Shown: positions 1 through 6,017 of the stretch, piece by piece
Position numbering within the stretch: the stretch's first letter is position 1
Layout of the letters: each line of letters starts with the position of its first letter
NCBI GenBank assembly: GCA_021812265.1
Contig: JAKAOI010000103.1
Coordinates: 1-7,440, forward strand
Direction of reading: 5' to 3'
DNA from: Chloroflexota bacterium
GTDB taxonomy: Bacteria; Chloroflexota; Ktedonobacteria; Ktedonobacterales; JACDGC01
Length of the DNA: 7,440 bases
Program-made: the position numbers and the translations under genes
The notes under the pieces: model-generated
Database searches by the model: none
Told to the model about the DNA's origin: nothing
What the model saw: only the letters and a program-made list of their open reading frames with translations

Positions 1-965
1 ATGCGTTCCTGTGTTTGCGGAATTTCTTGAATTTTTATCAAACGCGAATGAGCGGTTAACTGATCGATTTTTTGCTGCATTGTTTGTGTTTCAGCGCCTT
101 TGGCCAATATATTTGCAATATGGCTGCGCAGTTCGGTTAATTGACTGCTATTTTGTTTTAGTGTTTCTTCCTGAAGCTTCAGCTCTTGTGTCTGCTGAGT
201 TAGTTGATCTTTGCGCAATATTGCTTGAATCAGTTCAGTATTTTCTGTTTCTAACGTTTCTAAAAGCGCTTTGGCTTCTGCCATGTTCCGCTGCAGTTCA
301 ACTGCGTTTTGCTTTTGCTCAATAACTTTTTTTTCTGCCAACGCCTGCGCCAATTCAAAACGCAGCGCCAGCAGTCGCTCTTCTTTTTCCAGTTCTATCC
401 GTTCTTTATCTAACGCAACGGAAATTTTTGTCAGCCGCTCTAAACCCAGTAATTTTTCTATTGCTTTTTCTCGCGTATCAGGCGCCAGTGATTCCAGTCG
501 CTCTAACTCTTTTTGTTCTACAAAGCAGGAATTTCGCATGGTTTCACCATCCAGCGAATGCATTTCTTGGATTATTCGCAGGTTAACCGCAGAAGCGCCT
601 TCTACCGTTTCTGATAATTCTTGTTTGTGATATATCTTTACTATGGCTTTTGTTTGCGTAACAATGTTTTTGCTGTTGCGCTTCAATTCCCGCCGCACGA
701 AAAAAGATCGTTCGTCATTGGAGAACCGCAATTCGATATAACCGCTTTCTTCTTGAAATGTAAGTAAATCCTCCAATTTAGGCCGCTGATCATCCTCTCC
801 AACGAGGGCGGAGCCAAAAAAGCCAAAATAAATTGCTTCAAATAATGTTGATTTGCCTGACTCATTGGCCCCTTCGATTAAAACGCTGCAATTTTCCGGA
901 AAACGCAGAGCAATCGTTTGCAATCCTTTAATATGATGCGCTTGAATTTCAGTTATGGTAATCAT
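1..965 (-). CDS. Rad50/SbcC/SMC-like coiled-coil ATPase, N-terminal part (C-terminus beyond left edge)
   Basis: The reverse strand from the ATG at 965-963 is open for 321 codons without a stop to the window edge, so only the N-terminal part is present. Residues 1-62 resemble the N-terminal ATPase lobe of SbcC/Rad50: a short beta region, then a P-loop GANESGKST at residues 32-40 and the segment LFEAIYFGFFG. About 100 residues later comes a Q-loop-like segment, SCFVEQKELERLE, followed by REKAIEKLLGLERL. From about residue 180 to the edge the sequence is rich in Glu, Lys, Gln and Leu with no Pro/Gly breaks for long stretches, as expected for a coiled-coil arm. Family members are DNA repair or chromosome-handling ATPases; the hook and the C-terminal Walker B/signature lobe are not visible. 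An in-frame TGA at 971-969 rules out an earlier start. A weak GGAAAG (984-979) lies 13 bases upstream. The SMC/Rad50-type ATPase call is firm; orthology to SbcC itself is not. Confidence 0.85.
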   Translation of the reverse strand, partial: MITITEIQAHHIKGLQTIALRFPENCSVLIEGANESGKSTLFEAIYFGFFGSALVGEDDQRPKLEDLLTFQEESGYIELRFSNDERSFFVRRELKRNSKNIVTQTKAIVKIYHKQELSETVEGASAVNLRIIQEMHSLDGETMRNSCFVEQKELERLESLAPDTREKAIEKLLGLERLTKISVALDKERIELEKEERLLALRFELAQALAEKKVIEQKQNAVELQRNMAEAKALLETLETENTELIQAILRKDQLTQQTQELKLQEETLKQNSSQLTELRSHIANILAKGAETQTMQQKIDQLTAHSRLIKIQEIPQTQER

Positions 966-1042
966 GTTTCAAACATATCTTTCCGTGAGAGATGCGCGCC
1001 GGTAAAAATATTTGAACGCGCTGTAACGAGAACCAAACGATG

Positions 1043-1083
1043 GTGAAAATATCATCAGGATCGGCATATAAATAGGATATAAT
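1043..1083 (+). promoter_or_regulatory. Candidate sigma-70-type promoter elements for the sua5-purEK-yajQ-murE operon
   Basis: Two possible -10 hexamers read toward sua5: TATAAA at 1067-1072 and a perfect TATAAT at 1078-1083. GTGAAA at 1043-1048 matches 4 of 6 bases of TTGACA and is 18 bases before the first hexamer. The second hexamer has no good -35 at 16-18 bases and no TG extension. The position, about 55-70 bases before the sua5 start in an A+T-rich segment, fits a promoter, but the assignment rests on short matches only. Confidence 0.35.
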
Positions 1084-1119
1084 AAATTGAGCAAACTCAG
1101 TTGCGCTATTTTATCTCGT

Positions 1120-1125
1120 GAGGGG
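1120..1125 (+). promoter_or_regulatory. Ribosome binding site of sua5 (GAGGGG)
   Basis: GAGGGG lies 11 bases before the ATG at 1137, slightly long but acceptable. A second ATG at 1127 is out of frame and reaches a stop after 14 codons. An in-frame TGA at 1119-1121 excludes any earlier start for sua5. Confidence 0.5.
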
Positions 1126-1136
1126 TATGCGATATC

Positions 1137-2231
1137 ATGCCGCGTTTATTAGCGAAAGTAATTGTTATTGATCCGCAGAATATTGATGCTGCCGCGCTAG
1201 AGCCAGTCGCCCAAGGGTTAAAAGCAGGACAGCTTGCCGCCTTTCCCACCGAAACTGTGTATGGGTTGGGCGCTGATGCGTTTAATCCTTTAGCGGTTGC
1301 GGCTATTTTTGCGACGAAACAGCGGCCGATGACTGATCCGGTTATTGTTCATATTGCCGATATGAGTGATATTGCTGCCGTTACTGATATGCCTTGGGAA
1401 GACTTACCTCCTAACGCATTGAAGTTGGCGCAGAAATTTTGGCCCGGACCGCTCACAATGGTTCTGCCGCGCGGTAAACGTGTGCCGTTGGTGGTTACTG
1501 CGGGGAAAGACACCGTGGCTGTGCGCATGCCCAGCCACCCCGTGGCGCGCGCGCTTATCCGCATGGCAGGAACGCCATTGGCTGCCCCAAGCGCTAACAG
1601 GTTCGGTCATATCAGCCCCACTACAGCGCAGCATGTTGCCGATGATTTAGGCGCGCGCGTGGCGTGGATTGTAGACGGCGGCCCATCGCAAGTTGGGGTA
1701 GAATCTACAATTGTAGATGTGATGACATCGCCGCCCACATTGCTTCGTCCGGGTGGTGTATCTGCGGAAGATTTGGAAGAAGTTTTAGGCGAAAAATTGG
1801 CGCGGCCGGATCGCTTTGCTGTGCAGGTACATGAAGCGGCGCCGGCGCCGGGAATGTTGTTGTCGCACTATGCGCCGGAAGCGAAACTGTTGGTGTTTTA
1901 CCATAAAAATATAGAACAGGCGTGGCGCGCCGCTTTGCGGGAAATTGCGGCGCAGGCAAAAATTTCCCGGCGTGTGGGAGCGCTGGCCCCACAAGAATAT
2001 TTTCAGCAAGCGCTTGCCGCCGGCGCGGCAGAAGCGGCTTTGTTTGGCGCCGCTGCGGATTCGGCGTTGGCTGCGCAAGCGTTATACGCAGGCTTGCGCG
2101 CGCTTGATAAAGCGCATGTTGCGCTGATAGTCACCGCAATCGGGCAAACAAACGGAATAGGCCTTGCTTTGCAAGATAGACTTTGGCGCGCGGCCGGCGG
2201 TATTATGCTGGACGCAAAAAACGAAGATTGA
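1137..2231 (+). CDS. sua5: L-threonylcarbamoyladenylate synthase, Sua5 type (YrdC domain plus Sua5 domain)
   Basis: Predicted to make threonylcarbamoyl-AMP from threonine, bicarbonate and ATP, the first step of t6A formation at position 37 of ANN-decoding tRNAs, in the cytoplasm. The YrdC/TsaC domain spans about residues 20-210: FPTETVYGLGADAF at 36-49, KQRP at 61-64, FWPGPLT at 101-107, the SAN motif at 152-154, and VESTIVD and LLRPGG up to 207. A linker with PGMLLSHYAP at 238-247 leads into a C-terminal Sua5 domain (about 250-364). That domain, and the length of 364 residues, separate it from the shorter TsaC form of about 190-200 residues. Residues 292-320 are very Ala-rich. The C-terminal domain ends in a family-like G-I-G-L-A-L-Q-D-R-L-W-R-A-A stretch. 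It is the first gene of the five-gene plus-strand cluster, 38 bases before purE. KQRPMTDP is a mild variant of the usual KGRP-xxNP segment. Confidence 0.95.
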   Translation: MPRLLAKVIVIDPQNIDAAALEPVAQGLKAGQLAAFPTETVYGLGADAFNPLAVAAIFATKQRPMTDPVIVHIADMSDIAAVTDMPWEDLPPNALKLAQKFWPGPLTMVLPRGKRVPLVVTAGKDTVAVRMPSHPVARALIRMAGTPLAAPSANRFGHISPTTAQHVADDLGARVAWIVDGGPSQVGVESTIVDVMTSPPTLLRPGGVSAEDLEEVLGEKLARPDRFAVQVHEAAPAPGMLLSHYAPEAKLLVFYHKNIEQAWRAALREIAAQAKISRRVGALAPQEYFQQALAAGAAEAALFGAAADSALAAQALYAGLRALDKAHVALIVTAIGQTNGIGLALQDRLWRAAGGIMLDAKNED

Positions 2232-2255
2232 AACAGCAGTGAATTTGTATCATTG

Positions 2256-2261
2256 AAGGAG
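2256..2261 (+). promoter_or_regulatory. Ribosome binding site of purE (AAGGAG), supporting a TTG start
   Basis: A strong AAGGAG sits 8 bases before the TTG at 2270-2272. No ATG or GTG is nearby in this frame, and the next in-frame ATG (residue 10) would remove the first beta strand of PurE. The SD site therefore decides for the TTG start. Confidence 0.75.
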
Positions 2262-2269
2262 TTATAGGC

Positions 2270-2767
2270 TTGAATCCATTGATTGGCGTTATTATGGGGT
2301 CCCAATCCGATTGGGAAACGATGACTCACGCAGCCCAAACGTTAGATTCACTGCGTGTTCCTTATGAAGCGCGGGTTGTTTCGGCGCATCGAACACCGGA
2401 TCTATTGTTTACTTATGCGGAAACAGCGGAGGAGCGGGGAATAGAGGTTATCATTGCCGGCGCCGGCGGCGCGGCGCATTTGCCCGGGATGATTGCGGCA
2501 AAAACACTCTTGCCGGTTTTGGGGGTTCCGATATTGTCGCACGCGCTGCATGGTATTGATTCATTGCTTTCTATTGCGCAAATGCCGGCGGGCGTTCCTG
2601 TAGGCGCATTGGCAATCGGCAAGGCAGGGGCGATAAACGCCGCATTGCTGGCTGTCAGTAGTATTTCCGGAAAACATCCGGAATATCGAGAAGCGTTACG
2701 CGAATTTCGCGTGGCGCAAACTCAAGCGGTATTGGAACACCCACAGCCATGGAATGAGGCACAGTAA
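2270..2767 (+). CDS. purE: 5-(carboxyamino)imidazole ribonucleotide mutase, class I PurE
   Basis: Converts N5-CAIR to CAIR (4-carboxy-AIR) in de novo purine synthesis, using the product of PurK encoded next door. The 165-residue length is normal for the family. Signature motifs in order: GSQSD at residues 10-14 (phosphate binding), SAHRTP at 38-43 with the catalytic His at 40, AGGAAHLPG at 65-73, [10 protein letters not shown] at 93-102, and MPAGVPV at 105-111, followed by the conserved A-I-G-x-A-G-A-x-N-A segment. Coupling to purK and the SAHRTP form support the bacterial mutase (class I) rather than the AIR-carboxylase (class II). Translation starts at TTG, justified by the strong AAGGAG 8 bases upstream. 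The gene ends 2 bases before the purK ATG, so the pair is almost certainly co-transcribed. The 38-base gap before it is too short to hold a purine riboswitch. Confidence 0.96.
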   Translation: MNPLIGVIMGSQSDWETMTHAAQTLDSLRVPYEARVVSAHRTPDLLFTYAETAEERGIEVIIAGAGGAAHLPGMIAAKTLLPVLGVPILSHALHGIDSLLSIAQMPAGVPVGALAIGKAGAINAALLAVSSISGKHPEYREALREFRVAQTQAVLEHPQPWNEAQ

Positions 2768-2769
2768 CT

Positions 2770-3867
2770 ATGCGTATCGGTATTCTGGGTGGCGGCCAGC
2801 TGGGGCAGATGCTTATTTTAGCGGGCGCGCCGCTGGGTTTTCACTTTTTATGTATGGATCCTGCGGAAAATGCGCCGGTAGACATAGTGTCTGAACGGAT
2901 TATTCACGATTATCACAATATCGATGCGTTGCGCGCTATGCGTGAGCAAACGGATGTGATTACCTATGAATTTGAAAACATTCCTGTTTTAGCGGTGCGG
3001 TATTTGGCGGAAAAAGCGCCGGTCTATCCTGGGCCAGACGCGCTGGAAGTTGCGCAGGATCGCCTAAGTGAAAAGACTTTTTTTCGGAAACTGAATATTC
3101 CTGTTCCTGAATTTATGGAGATTAATTCTCTGACAGATTTGCAGCGCGGAGTAAAAACAATTGGTCTGCCGGCGGTATTGAAACTCCGTCGTATGGGGTA
3201 TGACGGCAAAGGGCAATATATTATCCGTCATCGCTCCGAAACCGAAGCAGCGTGGAATGAACTTGGAGAGGCGCCGCTCATTTTAGAAGAATATATTCAA
3301 TTTGAATATGAAATGTCGCAAATTGCGGTGCGTGGCGCCGACGGCAACATAGTGTTTTACCCACTTGCGCAAAATACACATCGAGACGGTATTCTTAGGC
3401 TGTCGCTGGCGCCGGCGCCCAAAGCTACGGATGAGGTCCGGCAAACAGCGCAAAACTATATTACCGATATTTTGGAGAAATTGCGCTATGTCGGCGCTTT
3501 AGCTGTGGAATTTTTTTACCGTAATGGCGCGCTCATTGCAAATGAGATGGCTCCAAGGGTGCATAATTCCGGGCATTGGAGCATAGAAGGCGCTGAAACC
3601 AGCCAATTTGAAAACCATATTCGCGCTGTTGCGGGTTTGCCGCTGGGGTCTGCCGCGGCTCTTGGCTATAGCGCTATGTTGAATATTATCGGCGTCGCGC
3701 CGGCGTTGCATGAAATACTTCATATTCGTGGCGCGCACGCGCATTTATATGGCAAGTCGCCGCGTCCGGGGCGCAAGTTGGGGCATATAACAATTCGCTG
3801 CGCCAGTCCCGAGGACCTGATCGTTCAAACTGAACAAGCCCAAAAATTGCTGCAAATCGGCAAATAA
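2770..3867 (+). CDS. purK: 5-(carboxyamino)imidazole ribonucleotide synthase (PurK, ATP-grasp)
   Basis: Carboxylates AIR to N5-CAIR with ATP and bicarbonate, feeding PurE. The 365 residues match the usual length. Domains: an N-terminal preATP-grasp fold opening with GILGGGQLGQM (4-14); an ATP-grasp region with QDRLSEKTFF (96-105), the Lys/Gly-rich loop KLRRMGYDGKGQ (138-149), LILEEYIQFEYEMS (170-183), AVEFF (245-249) and the metal/phosphate segment NEMAPRVHNSGHW (258-270); and a C-terminal region around residues 295-365. The loop usually reads K-T-R-x-G-Y-D-G-K-G; here Leu replaces Thr, which is a mild change. ATG at 2770 follows the purE stop by 2 bases, and GAGG inside the end of purE (2756-2759) is 10 bases upstream, which suggests translational coupling. 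A 40-base gap separates it from yajQ. No frameshift or truncation is visible. Confidence 0.96.
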   Translation: MRIGILGGGQLGQMLILAGAPLGFHFLCMDPAENAPVDIVSERIIHDYHNIDALRAMREQTDVITYEFENIPVLAVRYLAEKAPVYPGPDALEVAQDRLSEKTFFRKLNIPVPEFMEINSLTDLQRGVKTIGLPAVLKLRRMGYDGKGQYIIRHRSETEAAWNELGEAPLILEEYIQFEYEMSQIAVRGADGNIVFYPLAQNTHRDGILRLSLAPAPKATDEVRQTAQNYITDILEKLRYVGALAVEFFYRNGALIANEMAPRVHNSGHWSIEGAETSQFENHIRAVAGLPLGSAAALGYSAMLNIIGVAPALHEILHIRGAHAHLYGKSPRPGRKLGHITIRCASPEDLIVQTEQAQKLLQIGK

Positions 3868-3886
3868 TTGTTACGCTACGTGTTAC

Positions 3887-3892
3887 AAGGAG
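3887..3892 (+). promoter_or_regulatory. Ribosome binding site of yajQ (AAGGAG) with unusual spacing
   Basis: AAGGAG is the only good SD site before yajQ, but it lies 15 bases before the ATG at 3908, longer than usual. An in-frame ATT at 3899-3901 lies at an ideal distance of 6 bases and would add three residues (I-H-T). Family members normally begin M-P-S-F-D, so the ATG is preferred. Confidence 0.5.
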
Positions 3893-3907
3893 TTTAAAAT
3901 TCATACT

Positions 3908-4402
3908 ATGGCAAGTGAATCATCTTTTGATGTTGTTTCTAATTTTGATGACCAAGAACTGACAAACGCGCTGGATCAAACGCGCCGCGAGGTTTCAACC
4001 CGATATGATTTGAAAGACACAAATTCGGAAATTATCCATGAAAAGGAGCAGATTATCCTTGTTTCTGTGTCAGATTTTGCTATTAAAAATATTCGGGATA
4101 TTATGGACTCTAAATTAATAAAACGCGGTATCCCTCTGAAAATTTTAAATCCGGGTGATATTGAAACCGCCGGCGGCGGTAAAACCCGCCAGACGATAAA
4201 GCTGCAACGCGGTATTTCGCAAGACCTCGCGCGCGAAATTATTAAAGAAATTCGCGCAGAATTCCCTAAAATTCGCGCGCAAATACAGGGTGACGCCGTG
4301 CGTGTCATCGGTAAAAGCCGGGACGAACTGCAGGGTGTTATTACTTACCTGAAAAAACAAGATTATCCTGTTGCGCTTCAGTTTGAAAATTATCGCGGCT
4401 AG
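3908..4402 (+). CDS. yajQ: YajQ-family nucleotide-binding protein (UPF0234)
   Basis: A small cytoplasmic protein of 164 residues, the normal family length, with the double ferredoxin-like fold expected from the family. Matching segments: SFDVVSNFD near the N-terminus (6-14), the R-Y-D-L-K element (32-36), the middle KTRQTIKLQRGIS (92-104), and the C-terminal AQIQGDAVRVIGKSRDELQ (124-142) closing with QFENYRG. Family members are reported to bind nucleotides, and the Xanthomonas homologue binds cyclic di-GMP. Whether this protein does cannot be read from the sequence, since no GGDEF, EAL or PilZ gene is nearby. The ATG at 3908 gives a start close to the family consensus, but the SD site is 15 bases away. 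It lies 40 bases after purK and 32 bases before murE on the same strand, inside the housekeeping cluster. Confidence 0.93.
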   Translation: MASESSFDVVSNFDDQELTNALDQTRREVSTRYDLKDTNSEIIHEKEQIILVSVSDFAIKNIRDIMDSKLIKRGIPLKILNPGDIETAGGGKTRQTIKLQRGISQDLAREIIKEIRAEFPKIRAQIQGDAVRVIGKSRDELQGVITYLKKQDYPVALQFENYRG

Positions 4403-4434
4403 TTTTTAAAATTTTGTAAGAGGGACCATGCGCT

Positions 4435-5979
4435 ATGTTATTTTCACAGGTTTTGCGCTGTTTACCGGCAGCTGGTTTTTCGTTAAATCTCAGCGGCGCC
4501 GATTCGGCTTCTGTTGAGATACTGGGTATAACACATTCTACAGAGGATGTGCGCCCCGGCTGGCTGTTTATCGCTGTTCCCGGACGTAAAACCGATGGGC
4601 ACGCATTTATCGGCAAAGCAATTGAACTGGGCGCAGTCGCTGTGCTCGGCGAATTAGGCGCTGCGGCGTTGTCGCTGCCTCCGCATATCGCGTATGCGCA
4701 AACAGTCAACGCGCGTAAAGCGCTTGGCTTGCTGGCAAGTGAGCTAAATGGGCGCCCTTCGGAGTTTATGGGTGTTATCGGCGTAACCGGCACTGACGGA
4801 AAAACTACCACAACCAATCTTATTGCCGCTATTTTCGACGCTGCGGGTTTTACCACCGGTTTTACTACTACCATTGATTGGAAAATTGGGGATAAGCGGT
4901 TTGAAAATAATACGCGCTTTACGAATTTAGAGGCGCCGGAGCTTCAGTCGCTTATGGCGCAAATGCGTGATAGCGGCGTGCAATACGCTATTATAGAGTC
5001 TACATCCAGCGGATTGGAGCTGGAACGGCTGGCGGGTATACAATATGACACTGCTGTAGTAACGAACATTACCAGTGAGCATATTGAAGTGCATGGATCT
5101 AAAGAGCAATATTGGCGCGCCAAAGCCATGCTTTTTGAGCGAACCGACGCTTCTCTCGCAGAGAAATCTTTGCCATTTGGCAATATTCCGCGCGCCTGTG
5201 CGTTAAACGCTGATGATTCCAGTTATGCGTTTTTGTCGCGCTACTGCCGGGCGCCGATTATTTCCTATGGTGTTGATAACCCGGGGGCGCATATTAACGC
5301 AAAAAATGTTACACTTCGTTCCGATGGCTCGGAATTTGATGTGGTGTTCCCCAATGGCCAAACTGCGCATATTCGGTCAGCCTTAATGGCGCGGTTTAAT
5401 GTCTCGAATATTTTGGCAGCCATTGCGGTTTCTTATAGTCACCATATTCCACCGGAAGCAATAGAACGCGCCATTGCGGCATATCCGGGGACCTCTGGCC
5501 GTATGGAGACTATCCGTGAAGGACAAGATTTTACGGTTATTGTAGATTATGCGCATACCGCAGAAAGTTTGCGGCTTGTGCTTGCCACGTTGCGTCCCCT
5601 TACTAAAGGCAAGCTGATTGCTGTTTTTGGATCTGCCGGGGATCGTGATCACACAAAGCGCCCCGAAATGGGCGAAGTCGCCGCTGAGTATGCCGATTTT
5701 TTTGTGATAACTGATGAAGATCCGCGCACAGAAGACGCCGCTGCGATTTTGCGGGAAATAGCTGCAGGATCTGAATCTGCCGGCGCAGTGGAAGGACGCG
5801 ACTTTATTATGCAAGTAGGCCGGAAAGAGGGCATTGCATATGCCTTCGATGTTGCGCGCGCCGGCGATGTGGTTGTTTTGTGCGGGAAAGGCCACGAGCA
5901 AAGCATTATTATTGGAACCGAAAAGTTGCCATGGGATGACCGTGTCGTGGCCAGAGAGTTGCTGCAAAACAGAAGATAA
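4435..5979 (+). CDS. murE: UDP-N-acetylmuramyl-tripeptide synthetase (MurE-type Mur ligase)
   Basis: Adds the third amino acid to UDP-MurNAc-L-Ala-D-Glu in cytoplasmic peptidoglycan precursor synthesis. The 514 residues fit MurE (about 480-520). Domain 1 (1-110) has ITHSTEDVRPGWLFIAVPG and GHAFIGKAIELGA. Domain 2 (about 112-350) has the P-loop GVTGTDGKTTTT (116-127), the LEAPELQ stretch (165-171), and YWRAKAMLF, whose Lys 230 matches the carbamylated lysine. Domain 3 has GRMETI (355-360), DYAHTAESLR (371-380), GDRDHTKRPEMG (402-413), EDPRTE (428-433) and GKGHEQSI (484-491). The Arg of EDPR sits where meso-diaminopimelate enzymes carry DNPR, so mDAP is likelier than Lys, but Glu-Asp replaces Asp-Asn and specificity remains open. 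Domain 2 has STSSGL and SEHIEVHG where SSHAL and DHLDyHG are usual. The ATG at 4435 is 10 bases after GAGGG (4420-4424), and an in-frame TAA at 4417 blocks earlier starts. It is the last gene of the cluster. Confidence 0.95.
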   Translation: MLFSQVLRCLPAAGFSLNLSGADSASVEILGITHSTEDVRPGWLFIAVPGRKTDGHAFIGKAIELGAVAVLGELGAAALSLPPHIAYAQTVNARKALGLLASELNGRPSEFMGVIGVTGTDGKTTTTNLIAAIFDAAGFTTGFTTTIDWKIGDKRFENNTRFTNLEAPELQSLMAQMRDSGVQYAIIESTSSGLELERLAGIQYDTAVVTNITSEHIEVHGSKEQYWRAKAMLFERTDASLAEKSLPFGNIPRACALNADDSSYAFLSRYCRAPIISYGVDNPGAHINAKNVTLRSDGSEFDVVFPNGQTAHIRSALMARFNVSNILAAIAVSYSHHIPPEAIERAIAAYPGTSGRMETIREGQDFTVIVDYAHTAESLRLVLATLRPLTKGKLIAVFGSAGDRDHTKRPEMGEVAAEYADFFVITDEDPRTEDAAAILREIAAGSESAGAVEGRDFIMQVGRKEGIAYAFDVARAGDVVVLCGKGHEQSIIIGTEKLPWDDRVVARELLQNRR

Positions 5980-5991
5980 AAGCGCGCAAGA

Positions 5992-6011
5992 CTCTTGGCT
6001 TTAGCCGTGAG
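5992..6011. terminator. Hairpin in the convergent murE/maf gap, possible bidirectional terminator
   Basis: CTCTTGGC (5992-5999) and GCCGTGAG (6004-6011) can pair as an 8-position stem with one T-T mismatch and one G-T pair, around a TTTA loop. It sits in the 38-base gap between the convergent stops of murE and maf, where a terminator is expected. Neither strand shows a clear run of T after the stem, so it is not a textbook intrinsic terminator. Confidence 0.3.
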
Positions 6012-6017
6012 GAATTG

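Larger units (their letters stand above)
966..1136. promoter_or_regulatory. Divergent intergenic region between the SbcC-like gene and sua5
   Basis: These 171 bases separate two divergently read genes, so promoters for both should lie here. The middle is A+T-rich (about 1060-1090), unlike the flanking genes. No ORF here is long enough or family-like enough to call. I see no conserved operator or riboswitch-like structure. A minor inverted repeat, TGAG-CAAA-CTCA, lies at 1087-1098. On the minus strand I found only poor sigma-70-like matches, so the promoter of the ATPase gene is not assigned. Confidence 0.5.

Noticed and set aside
11..630. Plus-strand ORFs at 11-325 and 271-630 (Ser/Phe- and Cys-rich products)
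   Set aside because: They are reverse readings of the coiled-coil ATPase gene on the minus strand, which has a P-loop and family-like sequence. Their own products resemble no family and have no SD site.
966..1064. A 32-codon minus-strand ORF and a 29-codon stop-to-stop frame in the divergent gap, possibly the end of an upstream gene such as an sbcD remnant
   Set aside because: Both are very short, are bounded by stops within the gap and match no recognisable Mre11/SbcD segment.
2232..2269. Purine riboswitch or PurR-type site before purE
   Set aside because: The gap is only 38 bases and is filled by the SD site and a short A/T-rich stretch. No room for an aptamer and no recognisable operator.
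2667..2684. Short direct repeat TCCGGAA around the end of purE as a possible regulatory or recombination site
   Set aside because: Seven bases repeated once inside conserved coding sequence is within chance for this composition.
5383..5967. A 194-codon minus-strand ORF inside murE, and a 177-codon one at 4341-4874
   Set aside because: Both are antisense to well-supported murE/yajQ coding sequence, lack family motifs, and follow from the G+C-rich codon use of the opposite strand.
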